DNA of 17,322 bases from Truepera sp. (GCA_018333775.1 JAGXSO010000076.1:1-17322); one strand, 5' to 3'. Numbered from the stretch's first letter, positions 6,672 to 15,188 are shown. Program-made: numbers and translations. Notes: generated from the letters alone by a model not told the origin.

Positions 6672-9307
6672 GAGCCGTCGCCTTCAGACAAGCTGTCGCC
6701 CATGCGGTACTTGATGTCGTAGTTGATGATGAAGTCGAGTTCCTCGGGCGTGAAGCCGTAGTGCTGGGCGAGAACGCGGTCGATTTCGTCGATGATGGGT
6801 TTAGATAGTCCGACATTGAAATTCACTTCTAACTGTTGGGCGCCTCCTTGCCTCTGACGGTGACGCTTTGTCGCATTCTTCCACAAATCTGTGAGCAAAT
6901 CTTCACCAAGGCTAAGGTTAAAACTACGTTCCATAACGAGCGAGTATAGGTTACCACAGCTTTCGGCGACATACTCCCTAACAACATATTCCTTTTTGAC
7001 TTTGCTGTACTCCACATAAGGCGGATTCCCGATAATCACATCAAACCCACCCCCGCTCATAATCCCGTAGAAGTCCACGAACCAGTGGAAGGGCTTGTGG
7101 CTTTCTTTCCACTTTTGGTAATCGGCGGGTTTTTTGGGGTCTATGCCGTACTGGGCGGCCAGGTGGCGGTTGAGTTCTTCGTCCAGGGCTTGCAGGCGCT
7201 GGCGCAGGGTTTGTTTGTCGGCGGGGGTGACTGCGCCGCCGTGAGTGGTTTGTTGCAGGCGGAACTGCTTGAACAGGGACTCGACATCGTCCAGTTTCTC
7301 GACGATCTCCTTCTCGAAATCGCCGTAGTCTAGCCGCCCGCTGAACGAATCGCTGATCTCTTTTAATGTAGCGAAGCCCACCAGGGCGTTGCCGGCGCGG
7401 ATGTTGAAGTCTATGTCGGGCAGGGGTTCAATCTGGCCGGGGTGCTCGATCTGGCTCATCAGTTTCAAAAAGAGGCGCAGTTTGGCGATCTCGGTGGCCT
7501 CCTCCATGATGTCCACACCGTAGAGGTTGTTCACCACGATGCTCTTGAGCACGTAGTAGCGCTCGCTGGGATGCTTGGCAACCTCGGCCAGGGTGCGGCG
7601 GAAGTCGGGGTACTTCTGGGTGCTGCCCGCCGCATCGGCCTCGGAGACCAGGGCCTCCATCTTGTCCAGGGCGCTTTCGTAGAGGGGTTGCAGGATGTTC
7701 AGGGCGGCAAACAGGAAAGCCCCCGAGCCGCAGGTGGGGTCGAGCACCCGGATCTCACTCAGGGCCTTCCAGTACGAGCGCACCAGGTCGGCCCCTTCGG
7801 CGCTGTCCAGCACGTCCTGGGCGAACTGGCGGATGTTCAGGTTCAGGGTGATCAGGTCGGAGGTGTTTTGCACCCTTGTAGTGAGCTTGTCGAACCTATC
7901 GCCCGCACTCAGCTTGGCCTTGAGGCTGTGGTAGCGCTGCCGCCGGGTAATGTACTCGCGCCAGGTCTCGGTGGGCAGGGTGAGGGGCCTGCCCTCGGGG
8001 TCTTTCAGGTCGGCCTGGCCCAGGTTGTAGCGCTTGTCGAACATCCGCGCTTCGGGGTCGCGCATCCCTTTTTGCACGAACTCGGGCAACTGGGCCTCGG
8101 GGTGGTCGGCCCCGCGCCGCACGGCCTGGTAGATGTAGCGGTCGGGGTCTTGTTGCAGCAGCTTCCACAGGCTGCCCTGGCCCTCGAAGGCTACCCGGCA
8201 GCCCTGGCGGGTGGTCTCCAGAATGTGCGGCAGGATGGTGTTTTTGGCGATGTACTCGGTGATGTCTTCCTTGGTGTAGTAGGCCCCCATCTGCTTCTGG
8301 TTGATGTACTTCTCGAAGATGTAGCCCAGCACGTCGGGGTTAATCTCGTTGCCCTGGCGCAGCGGGCGGTCGTCGAGGTGCCACTGGTACTGCTCGAAGA
8401 AGGCAAACACCTGCTCGAAGGCTTCGTCGGGGATCTGGATACCGGTGTGTTCGGTTTCTAGCGGGTGAATCTCGAACAGGCCGCCGTTGAGGTAGGGAAT
8501 CTCGCCCAGCAAGGCCCGCAGCTCGGGGTCGGTAGGGCGCTGCTGGCTGCCCAGCCCGTCGTGGAACAGCACCAGCAGAAAGTCGCGGTAGAAGCTGTGA
8601 AACCTGCCCTTGCCCCGGAGGGCCTGCACCTTTTGCAGGCGGTCGCGCAGGTAGTTGGGGTTGCCATCCAGAAAGCCTTTTTTCTGCACGAAGTAGACAA
8701 ACATCAGCCGGTTGAGCATCAGGCTGGTGTACCAGCGCCGGGCCTCTTCGGGTAGGCCGCTCACCTGGGCAAAGAAGGCCCCGTGCTCCCTTTGGAACTG
8801 CTCGTAGAAGCGCTTGGTGACCCGCTCGACGTCGAAGGCTGTTCTGGCGCGCTGTACCACATCGGTCAAGCCAAGACCTGCTTCTTCCTCCTCGATGCTT
8901 ACAGCCAGGGCTACTAGCTTTTGCAGCAGCACATCCCCACTGGTTCCTTTGGCGTAGCGGGTGGTGCGTAGCGCGAACTGCTTGCCTGGCTCACGCCGTG
9001 TCCACTGCCAGACCTGCTGGGTCCGGCTTTCGTCGGAAAAAACCACTAGATGCTCGTAAGCCTGGCGGGCCAGCTCACGCTCGAGTTTCATCCGGGTGGC
9101 ATGATCGGGAATCTCGGCTGAGATGCACTCAAAAACTTGAAATCCGCGTTTTTCGGCGACGGGTGTGAAGTAGAAGGTAGACCCGTTAACCTCGAGGGTT
9201 AGCGGTCTACCTGCTAAGCGGTCCCAGCCAAGATCGTTGAAGAGCTCCTTGAATCTGAACTGTTGGAGCTTATCCCGCAGTGCTGAAATATCGCTGGCCA
9301 TCTTCAC
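6668..9307 (-). CDS. Eco57I-like N6-adenine DNA methyltransferase, lacking recognition region
   Basis: This 879-residue protein belongs to the large class-gamma N6-adenine methyltransferases of restriction and phage-defence systems. It has an N-terminal helical region (1-340), the conserved GYIFEKYINQKQMGAYYTKE (328-347), the AdoMet motif I DPTCGSGAFL (523-532), YGVDIMEEATEIAKLRL (596-612) and the catalytic NPPY (761-764). Relatives of this family continue for a few hundred residues after NPPY with a target-recognition region. Here SLVMERSFNLSLG (789-801) jumps within some 30 residues to the normal C-terminal tail KPIIDEIDRVLAQHYGFT and IINYDIKYRMG. DNA recognition is probably impaired. Start and stop both overlap neighbours by 4 nt. 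No nuclease motif is evident. Confidence 0.88.
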   Translation of the reverse strand: MKMASDISALRDKLQQFRFKELFNDLGWDRLAGRPLTLEVNGSTFYFTPVAEKRGFQVFECISAEIPDHATRMKLERELARQAYEHLVVFSDESRTQQVWQWTRREPGKQFALRTTRYAKGTSGDVLLQKLVALAVSIEEEEAGLGLTDVVQRARTAFDVERVTKRFYEQFQREHGAFFAQVSGLPEEARRWYTSLMLNRLMFVYFVQKKGFLDGNPNYLRDRLQKVQALRGKGRFHSFYRDFLLVLFHDGLGSQQRPTDPELRALLGEIPYLNGGLFEIHPLETEHTGIQIPDEAFEQVFAFFEQYQWHLDDRPLRQGNEINPDVLGYIFEKYINQKQMGAYYTKEDITEYIAKNTILPHILETTRQGCRVAFEGQGSLWKLLQQDPDRYIYQAVRRGADHPEAQLPEFVQKGMRDPEARMFDKRYNLGQADLKDPEGRPLTLPTETWREYITRRQRYHSLKAKLSAGDRFDKLTTRVQNTSDLITLNLNIRQFAQDVLDSAEGADLVRSYWKALSEIRVLDPTCGSGAFLFAALNILQPLYESALDKMEALVSEADAAGSTQKYPDFRRTLAEVAKHPSERYYVLKSIVVNNLYGVDIMEEATEIAKLRLFLKLMSQIEHPGQIEPLPDIDFNIRAGNALVGFATLKEISDSFSGRLDYGDFEKEIVEKLDDVESLFKQFRLQQTTHGGAVTPADKQTLRQRLQALDEELNRHLAAQYGIDPKKPADYQKWKESHKPFHWFVDFYGIMSGGGFDVIIGNPPYVEYSKVKKEYVVREYVAESCGNLYSLVMERSFNLSLGEDLLTDLWKNATKRHRQRQGGAQQLEVNFNVGLSKPIIDEIDRVLAQHYGFTPEELDFIINYDIKYRMGDSLSEGDGS

Positions 9308-12300
9308 CCTTTGACCAGCCCAATCGAGCAGATGATACGCGGTTCACGCACGCTTGCTGCTTCCTGGACTATACACAAACGGTCTTCTAATCGGAGTGCG
9401 ATGGCCAGGTCGGCCAGTTGTTCATCGGAAATACCGGCTTTGAGCTGGCGGTTCAGGGTGTCCTTGGCGGTTTCGCGTAGCGGATAACGGTAAATCTCGT
9501 CAATGGTTTTGGCAAGCTCGGCCGACTCGAACAGGCTGCCCTTGATCTTTGCGGCATGGCGCTTCAGCCGCTCATAGGTCCGAAACCGTGCCCCAGAGGG
9601 CCGCCCCAGTTGACCACCGGCGTTCTGTTCCTCATGCGCCAGGTGGTTCATACCCAGCCTCACCAGCTCGTGGTGGGCGGGGTTGCGCGGGGCAGTGGGG
9701 GTGTCGGGGCTGCACTCGGCAGCCTGCAAGATGCGAAGCTGGGACATGGTGACAGGCACGCCCTGCTCGTCCACCCAGGCCAGGGCGTCGTTGTCCTCGG
9801 CGGTCTTGATATAGATCAGCACCCCGTTGGGATGGTGGGGAGCAGCGGTGTAATGGCGGGCCGAGTAGATCAGGTTGGGTAGCTCCTCGATGCGCTTCTT
9901 GAGGGCCGGGTTGTCTTTGGTGGCGTTCTGCCAGATCTGGTAGGCGTAGGAAGCCAGGTCCACCTCGCCCTCGCCGTCGCCATCCAGCAGACCGGCTTTC
10001 TCGTTGTATAAATCCACCAGCGGCGCATCGTTCTGGTCGTCCTCGAAGAATACCTCGTCGGTGCCGACCACCTCGGCGTTCTGGCGCAGCCGCTCGCGCA
10101 CCCTAAAGCGCAGGGCGATGATGCGCTCGACCCCCTCGGCAGGCAGGAAGGAGTAGCACAGAATCTGCTCGGCCTGTTGTCCGATACGATCCACCCGCCC
10201 GGCCCGCTGAATCAGTCGGATGATGGCCCAGGGCAGGTCGAAGTTGACGATGATGTGGGCGTCCTGCAGGTTCTGGCCCTCGGAGAGCACATCGGTGGCA
10301 ATCAAGACGCGCAGCTCTGCCTCGGGCGGGACTGGCTTACGGTTGGATTTGGGCGAGAAACGCCAGGCCAGTGCGGTAGGCTGGTCGCTGTCCCCGGTTA
10401 CCCCAGCCAACTTCCCCACACCGCGTCTGGTCAGCTCCTGGCTTAGATACTCGACGGTGTCGGCAAACTGCGTAAAGACCAGGACTTTCTCTATGGGGTG
10501 CCGCTTGGTCAGCAGGGTATGGAGGGCCTCGAGCTTGGTGTCCCGCGAAGGCTGCCAGGCCCCGAACTGCCGCAGCAAGCCCAGCACTGCCAGCGCGTCT
10601 GAGGCCAGGTGTTCACGCAGCTTCTGGGTAAAAAAGAGCGGGCGCAGCCAGTGGAAGCTCCGCCGGTGGCCCCCGGCATACCTTGCATAGATCTGGGCCG
10701 CTCGAGCGCGGTAGGCAGCCTCGTCGCTGGCCTCGGGCAGCTTTAGCCCCACCTCGAACCCGCCCTCCTCGTCTTGCAGCAGGGCCAACTCCTGATCAAT
10801 GTCTTTTGCATCCGCCGGGGCCACTTCGAGCAAGCCTGCATCCTGGGTGCCCAGCGGGATGGGCAGGCCCTGTTCGATGGCGTGCAGGAACACGAAGTTC
10901 CGCAGGGCGTGGCGCTCGAGCGACTGAATAAAGGCCGGGCCGCCGCTCTCGAGGCGCTTGAACAGGTTGGTCCGGGAGAAGCCCATCAGCCGCTTGCCTG
11001 CCCTGGAGAGATTGCCCAGGATAGTCTTTTCGTCGGCGGTGGGCGGGTCGGGCAGCCTCTGAGCCAGATACGCACCCAGTCCGTAGCGGGGCAGATGCAG
11101 CCCATTGATGCTCTGGATAACCGAACTCGAGTACAGCCGGGCATAGGGGTCGGCGGGGTCGTCGTCGTTGATGGCAAAGGCCAGGGTACGGGGGACTCGA
11201 GTGGGAAAGTAGGAGCGCTCGCCGTTTTGAAACAGCAGGTAGTATCGTTGTCTGTCACTGTCGAAATATGCGTAGTTCTGCTGGATGAAGCTGCGGGTGC
11301 GGCGAACCATGAACAGCCGTAACAGCTCCCGCCAGTCATCGGGGTGCTCGCTCTTCTCGAAGGCCGCCAGAGAACGTACCGAGGCCTGGTGACGGCGGAT
11401 GAATTCGGTCTCACCCAGCTCGCGCAGCAGGTTCTCGGGCCGGATGCCCAGGTCTTGGTCCTCCGGCACAAACAGCCGCAACTGCCCCGAAATGTCCAGG
11501 TACGATTTGTTGTAGGGGGTTGCCGAAAGCAAAATGCACTTGCTCTCGTTCTCGGCGATGTACTCCTGAATGGCGCGGAAGCGCTTGGCCTCACGGTTGC
11601 GCAGGTTGTGGCTCTCGTCCACGATCACCACCTTATAGCGCCGCAGATCCTTGAGTTCGGAGGTTACGCGGCTCAGGGGCAAGACCCTACCCAGCACCCG
11701 GTAACTATCCAGGTAGTCCTGCCACATGGGCTCGAGGTTCACCGGGCAGATTACCAGGGTATCGGTCAGGTAGTCTTCCTGCATCACGCGGGCTAGCGCC
11801 GTGGCCATTAAGGTCTTTCCCAACCCCACCACGTCACCGATGACCACCCCGCCACGACGGTTGAGATGATGGGCGGCAATGCGCACGGCTGCCGCCTGGA
11901 ACTCCAGCAGCTCCCCGGCCAGGTCTCGCGGCACGTTGAACTCCGCCAGCCCCGAACGCGCCTCCTGCGAGAGGTGGTAGACCATCTTCAAGTAGGCCTG
12001 GTACGGCGTGGGGAGAACCTCGCGTGCCCAGCTCTGGTCAATGATCTGGGCAAGTTCGGTAGAAATGTCCCAGCACCACCGGTCCTGCCAGCGCTCCTCG
12101 AACCAGGCAGCTAGCTTCTGCGCTGCGTCCTGTTCCACCACATCCAGGTTCAACTCGCCCTGTTTCACCAGCCCGGCAAGGGTCAGGTTGCTCGATCCCA
12201 GAAACCCCACCAGGGGGGCTACCACGTCGTGGCGATACAAGAGGTACAGCTTGGCATGAAGGGCATGTCTGAGAAATAGTTTGACCTGCACACGCGCAGC

Positions 12301-12660
12301 CTTGAGCTGCTGTGAAAGGCGGCGCAGGGCCACCTCGTCCTTGTTCGTCGGAACACCCAAGGTCAGTTGCTCCCGGAAGTGCTCCGCCACCCGGCGCTTC
12401 AACCGGATTGCTGTCTGCTGGTCCAAGAGGTCTGCCTCTACGGAACCGCGCAGGGCCTGCCGCAGTTCCTCCTCGGGAAGCGTAGTCATGCCGACCATCA
12501 ACCGACACTGAAAGCCGTCCTTATCAATCAGGTCGTCAAGCTGCTGCCAGCCCCGCAAATTGAAATAGCCCACACAGAAATCAGCCCTGTGAGATACGTT
12601 CAGGGTTTCTCTAAGCGAGGGAAGTAAGTCGAGGTTAATATTGTCGAAGACTCGGGGCAT
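9304..12660 (-). CDS. PLD-nuclease/SNF2-type helicase fusion
   Basis: This 1118-residue protein fuses a phospholipase-D-like domain to a superfamily 2 SNF2-type ATPase. The PLD half carries LHAKLYLL (134-141) and GSSNLT (155-160), one HKD-type half-site, so a nuclease would need dimerisation; the HKD aspartate is not apparent. The motor has Walker A GDVVGLGKT (275-283), Walker B DESH (348-351), motif III SAT (379-381), VLVFTQF (726-732), DVLSEGQNLQ (790-799) and motif VI QRAGRVDRIGQ (818-828). All helicase motifs look intact. Such proteins pair with DNA methyltransferases in restriction-like defence systems and would translocate on DNA. It is the first gene of the minus-strand operon and overlaps the methyltransferase start by 4 nt. 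Confidence 0.9.
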   Translation of the reverse strand: MPRVFDNINLDLLPSLRETLNVSHRADFCVGYFNLRGWQQLDDLIDKDGFQCRLMVGMTTLPEEELRQALRGSVEADLLDQQTAIRLKRRVAEHFREQLTLGVPTNKDEVALRRLSQQLKAARVQVKLFLRHALHAKLYLLYRHDVVAPLVGFLGSSNLTLAGLVKQGELNLDVVEQDAAQKLAAWFEERWQDRWCWDISTELAQIIDQSWAREVLPTPYQAYLKMVYHLSQEARSGLAEFNVPRDLAGELLEFQAAAVRIAAHHLNRRGGVVIGDVVGLGKTLMATALARVMQEDYLTDTLVICPVNLEPMWQDYLDSYRVLGRVLPLSRVTSELKDLRRYKVVIVDESHNLRNREAKRFRAIQEYIAENESKCILLSATPYNKSYLDISGQLRLFVPEDQDLGIRPENLLRELGETEFIRRHQASVRSLAAFEKSEHPDDWRELLRLFMVRRTRSFIQQNYAYFDSDRQRYYLLFQNGERSYFPTRVPRTLAFAINDDDPADPYARLYSSSVIQSINGLHLPRYGLGAYLAQRLPDPPTADEKTILGNLSRAGKRLMGFSRTNLFKRLESGGPAFIQSLERHALRNFVFLHAIEQGLPIPLGTQDAGLLEVAPADAKDIDQELALLQDEEGGFEVGLKLPEASDEAAYRARAAQIYARYAGGHRRSFHWLRPLFFTQKLREHLASDALAVLGLLRQFGAWQPSRDTKLEALHTLLTKRHPIEKVLVFTQFADTVEYLSQELTRRGVGKLAGVTGDSDQPTALAWRFSPKSNRKPVPPEAELRVLIATDVLSEGQNLQDAHIIVNFDLPWAIIRLIQRAGRVDRIGQQAEQILCYSFLPAEGVERIIALRFRVRERLRQNAEVVGTDEVFFEDDQNDAPLVDLYNEKAGLLDGDGEGEVDLASYAYQIWQNATKDNPALKKRIEELPNLIYSARHYTAAPHHPNGVLIYIKTAEDNDALAWVDEQGVPVTMSQLRILQAAECSPDTPTAPRNPAHHELVRLGMNHLAHEEQNAGGQLGRPSGARFRTYERLKRHAAKIKGSLFESAELAKTIDEIYRYPLRETAKDTLNRQLKAGISDEQLADLAIALRLEDRLCIVQEAASVREPRIICSIGLVKG

Positions 12661-12731
12661 TACTAGCAGGAAACTCTAACACAGCTGCGTCGGGGGTTCG
12701 CTGCAATCGCGGCAAAACCCGCTATCCACGC

Positions 12732-12737
12732 TATACT
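12732..12737 (+). promoter_or_regulatory. Possible -10 box for rtcB
   Basis: TATACT lies 33 nt before the rtcB start, in the 109-bp divergent gap between the helicase and rtcB genes. No convincing -35 hexamer stands 16-18 nt upstream, so this is a weak call. I saw no good promoter for the helicase operon in the same gap. Confidence 0.3.
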
Positions 12738-12758
12738 AAGGGCCAACACGGCCTGCAT

Positions 12759-12764
12759 AGGAGG
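12759..12764 (+). promoter_or_regulatory. rtcB Shine-Dalgarno
   Basis: AGGAGG lies 5 nt before the ATG at 12770, near-ideal spacing. It fixes the rtcB start. Confidence 0.75.
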
Positions 12765-12769
12765 CGAGC

Positions 12770-14212
12770 ATGGCGGAGCCGATTCACTTCACGGAGTTAG
12801 CGCCCAACCGCTACCGCATTCCGGCGTTTGGGGCGATGCGGGTGGACGCGGAGTTCTACGCTTCCGAGACGATCCTGGCCGACCTAGCTGCCGAGGACTA
12901 CGCCTCGCTGCGGCAGCTTATCAACGTCGCGGCGCTGCCGGGGATCGTCGCGCCGGCGCTGGCCATGCCCGACCTGCACTGGGGGTACGGCTTCCCCATC
13001 GGCGGGGTGGCGGCCTTCGATGCCGCTCAGGGTGGCGTGGTCAGCCCGGGTGGGGTCGGCTACGACATTAACTGCGGAGTGCGCCTGCTCACTTCGTCGC
13101 TTAGCCTAGCGGAGCTAAGACCCAGACAAGAGGCGCTAGCTAACGCCCTCTATCGCCATGTCCCGGCTGGGGTCGGCTCGGCCCGTAAGGCCGATAAGCG
13201 CTCGCACCGCGAGCTTGGAGCGCTGCTTCGTGAGGGAGCCCGTGCTGCCGTAGCCCAGGGCTACGGGAGCGAGAGCGACTTAGAGCGCATCGAGTCGGGC
13301 GGGAGGCTTTCCGGCGCCGACCCCGAGCAGGTCTCGGCGCGGGCTATCGAGCGCGGTCTGCCACAGCTCGGCACGTTGGGCTCCGGCAATCACTTTCTCG
13401 AGGTGCAAGTCGTCGATGCCGTCTATGACGCTGAAGCCGCGGCGGTGATGGGGCTTGCTGAGGGGACTATCACCGTGCTGATCCACACCGGCTCGCGGGG
13501 CCTGGGCCATCAGGTCTGCACCGACTACGTGGGGCGGTTTCTCAAGGCTGCACCTAAGTACGGCATCGAGCTGCCCGACCGCCAACTGGCCGCCGCGCCG
13601 ATTAACAGCCCGGAAGGGGCGGCGTATTTAGGGGCGATGGCCGCCGCGGCCAACTTTGCTTTTGCCAACCGCCAGCGGATCGCTGCCAGTGTCGCTACCG
13701 CCTTCGAGGAGGTCGGTTTCACTCCCCGCGACCACGACCTGCGGATAGTCTACGACCTGGCTCACAACAACGCTAAGTTCGAAACGCACCAGAGGCGGGA
13801 GGTGCTGGTCCACCGCAAGGGGGCGACGCGGGCCTTTGGCCCCAACCAGGACGACCTGCCGCCGGTCTATCGCGGCATCGGCCAGCCGGTGCTGGTGCCG
13901 GGCGACATGGGCCGCTACTCGTTTGTGTTGGTGGGGACCGCTGAGGCCATGCAGCTTAGTTTCGGCTCGAGCTGTCACGGGGCGGGCCGCCGACTGAGCC
14001 GCCATCAGGCCAAGCGCCAGGCCCGCGCACGCAACCTGATCAGCGAACTGGCGGCGCAAGGGATCCTGGTGCGCTCGGCCAGCCGCGCCACCGTCGATGA
14101 GGAGATGCCCGACGCCTACAAGGACGTCGCCGATGTGGTCGAAGTGGTGCATCAGGCCGGTCTGGGGCGCAAGGTGGCACGCCTGCGGCCGCTCGTGGTG
14201 GTGAAGGGGTGA
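12770..14212 (+). CDS. rtcB: RtcB RNA-splicing/repair ligase
   Basis: RtcB joins 2',3'-cyclic phosphate and 5'-OH RNA ends using GTP and Mn2+, in RNA repair or tRNA splicing. The 480-residue protein is full length and every metal and catalytic residue is visible. These are Asp99 and Cys102 in GYDINCGVR, His208 in GSGNHFLEVQ, His239 in IHTGSRGLGHQV, His332 in DLAHNN, and His403, the guanylylated histidine, in SSCHGAGRRLSRHQAK. The N-terminus has the expected PDLHWGYGFPIGGVAA. The start is fixed by a strong AGGAGG. Its activator archease is encoded at 4348-4767, so the pair appears split by the defence operon. Function is near certain; the physiological RNA substrate is unknown. Confidence 0.97.
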   Translation: MAEPIHFTELAPNRYRIPAFGAMRVDAEFYASETILADLAAEDYASLRQLINVAALPGIVAPALAMPDLHWGYGFPIGGVAAFDAAQGGVVSPGGVGYDINCGVRLLTSSLSLAELRPRQEALANALYRHVPAGVGSARKADKRSHRELGALLREGARAAVAQGYGSESDLERIESGGRLSGADPEQVSARAIERGLPQLGTLGSGNHFLEVQVVDAVYDAEAAAVMGLAEGTITVLIHTGSRGLGHQVCTDYVGRFLKAAPKYGIELPDRQLAAAPINSPEGAAYLGAMAAAANFAFANRQRIAASVATAFEEVGFTPRDHDLRIVYDLAHNNAKFETHQRREVLVHRKGATRAFGPNQDDLPPVYRGIGQPVLVPGDMGRYSFVLVGTAEAMQLSFGSSCHGAGRRLSRHQAKRQARARNLISELAAQGILVRSASRATVDEEMPDAYKDVADVVEVVHQAGLGRKVARLRPLVVVKG

Positions 14213-14214
14213 TT

Positions 14215-14379
14215 ATGGATAAGGCGCTAGCTCCGGAAGAGCTCTATCGCTGCTGTGAGGTGTCCCGGCTGCTGTTTACCCGCACCGACGAGCTGGCGCA
14301 TGAGAGCGACATCTTTGCACCTCACCCCATCGCAGCGATTAAGCTCAATGAAAACCGCCATCCTCAAGTCAGCAAGTAA
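14215..14379 (+). pseudogene. Truncated N-terminus of Lon-like AAA+ protease
   Basis: A 54-codon frame begins 2 nt after the rtcB stop. Its beginning, LAPEELYRCCEVSRLLFTRT followed by DELAHESDIFAPHPIAAIKL, resembles the N-terminus of LonB/LonC-like ATP-dependent proteases, where a PxxLxxxCDxxxLxFxTTxEL segment precedes the GQxxAxxAI box. After about residue 44 the similarity stops and a TAA follows at 14377. No AAA+ or protease domain is present. I read it as the 5' remnant of a gene cut by the insertion or rearrangement that brought in the opposite-strand membrane genes. Recognition rests on a short segment, so confidence is moderate. Confidence 0.45.
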
Positions 14380-14699
14380 CTAATGAGCCACAGCATAAAT
14401 ACGCCACCGGCTCCCACAAGAACTGCGTAGACGGTAACGGTCGTGTGCGTGACAAGTGTATGCTCGGCGGGTTGTTTGACGATTTTTCCATAGAGGGCGA
14501 AAAGCAGTGCCGCTGCAAAGACAACCGTGATGAGAGTGCTCATCGCGATGAAGCTTTCCCCGAATATGGCATCGAGCCAATCTTCGAAACCAGGGAAGGC
14601 GACCGTCGAAGTCACCATCACCAACAGGAATCCGATAGCAGCGGTGGTAGCTAGGAGCACGCACACCGGAAGTCTCGACTTGTTGCTATTCATATTCAT
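14364..14699 (-). CDS. Uncharacterised small membrane protein (three helices)
   Basis: I do not recognise this 111-residue protein. It has three hydrophobic segments, at about residues 11-33, 50-70 and 87-110. Short polar links include PGFEDWLDAIFGES after the first helix and KIVKQPAEHTLVTH before the third. The ATG at 14699 is supported by AAGGAG at 14713-14708, 8 nt upstream. It is the last gene of a three-gene minus-strand cluster and its 3' end overlaps the truncated plus-strand fragment that ends at 14379. It is probably co-transcribed with the four-helix membrane protein upstream and may form a complex with it. No function is assigned. Confidence 0.75.
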   Translation of the reverse strand: MNMNSNKSRLPVCVLLATTAAIGFLLVMVTSTVAFPGFEDWLDAIFGESFIAMSTLITVVFAAALLFALYGKIVKQPAEHTLVTHTTVTVYAVLVGAGGVFMLWLISYLLT

Positions 14700-14714
14700 C
14701 CCCTCAACTCCTTG

Positions 14715-15188
14715 TCATTCCATCAGGTTTAGCCGACCCGTCGCAGCGACGGTTGCACCAACAGCCGCCAGAAGAGCCATCACAACCACCAGAAGAAATG
14801 CGAGAACCAGTACAGCACGCCTCAGCCCGCCGTCCGCAGCAACTCGGTCGCCGACTTGGGAGAAGAGCACGGCGATCGAGAGCCCCACGAACGGCAAGAA
14901 GTGGAAAACGTGCTCCTTCCAGTCGAAGAGAACAGCATAGACCCAGGGGAACGGCCCGGCTTCGATTCGTTCTTCGATCGGTTCGAAGAGCTGTACATAC
15001 AGGTAGCCGCCCACCACCCAAGTTACGACCAGGAAGACCGTACCCAGGACAGCGGCGGCTCGTAGCCTGGGGAGATGCGATCTCTCACCCGCAACGTAGA
15101 GCTCGATAAACACCCACAGGAAACTGAGAAGAGCAATCGAACCAGCCAAGACGTGCGCACGTTGTACAACCGAGTAAAAAATGTCCAT
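14715..15188 (-). CDS. Uncharacterised four-helix membrane protein with paired histidines
   Basis: This 157-residue protein has four hydrophobic segments at about residues 13-33, 44-66, 91-110 and 124-148, and I cannot name a family with confidence. Histidines stand at the edge of helix one (His12 in QRAHVLAGSI) and at the start of helix three (His93 and His96 in FDWKEHVFHFLPF). Such an arrangement could bind haem or a metal, but that is speculation. The start ATG at 15188 follows AAGGAG, 5 nt upstream. The stop is 15 nt before the start of the three-helix membrane gene. The cluster is served by the tandem promoters at 15464-15522. Confidence 0.78.
   Translation of the reverse strand: MDIFYSVVQRAHVLAGSIALLSFLWVFIELYVAGERSHLPRLRAAAVLGTVFLVVTWVVGGYLYVQLFEPIEERIEAGPFPWVYAVLFDWKEHVFHFLPFVGLSIAVLFSQVGDRVAADGGLRRAVLVLAFLLVVVMALLAAVGATVAATGRLNLME

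Noticed and set aside
7442..8461. A 339-codon open frame on the plus strand opposite the methyltransferase
   Set aside because: It is fully antisense to a protein with clear catalytic motifs and has the Val/Leu/Gly/Gln-rich, motif-free composition of an antisense shadow. It has no good ribosome site.
10986..11594. A 202-codon frame inside the helicase gene on the same strand
   Set aside because: It is an out-of-frame shadow rich in Arg, Pro and Ser. The helicase frame through the same bases carries recognisable sequence.
6668..12660. Identity as DISARM, BREX or a Type I restriction system
   Set aside because: There is no DUF1998 (DrmB), PglZ, BrxC or HsdS-like gene, and the PLD domain is fused to the SNF2 motor. 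Only the general helicase plus methyltransferase theme is shared.
12661..12769. A complete sigma-70 promoter for the helicase operon or rtcB
   Set aside because: Only an isolated TATACT is convincing. No -35 hexamer at 16-18 nt spacing was found on either strand.
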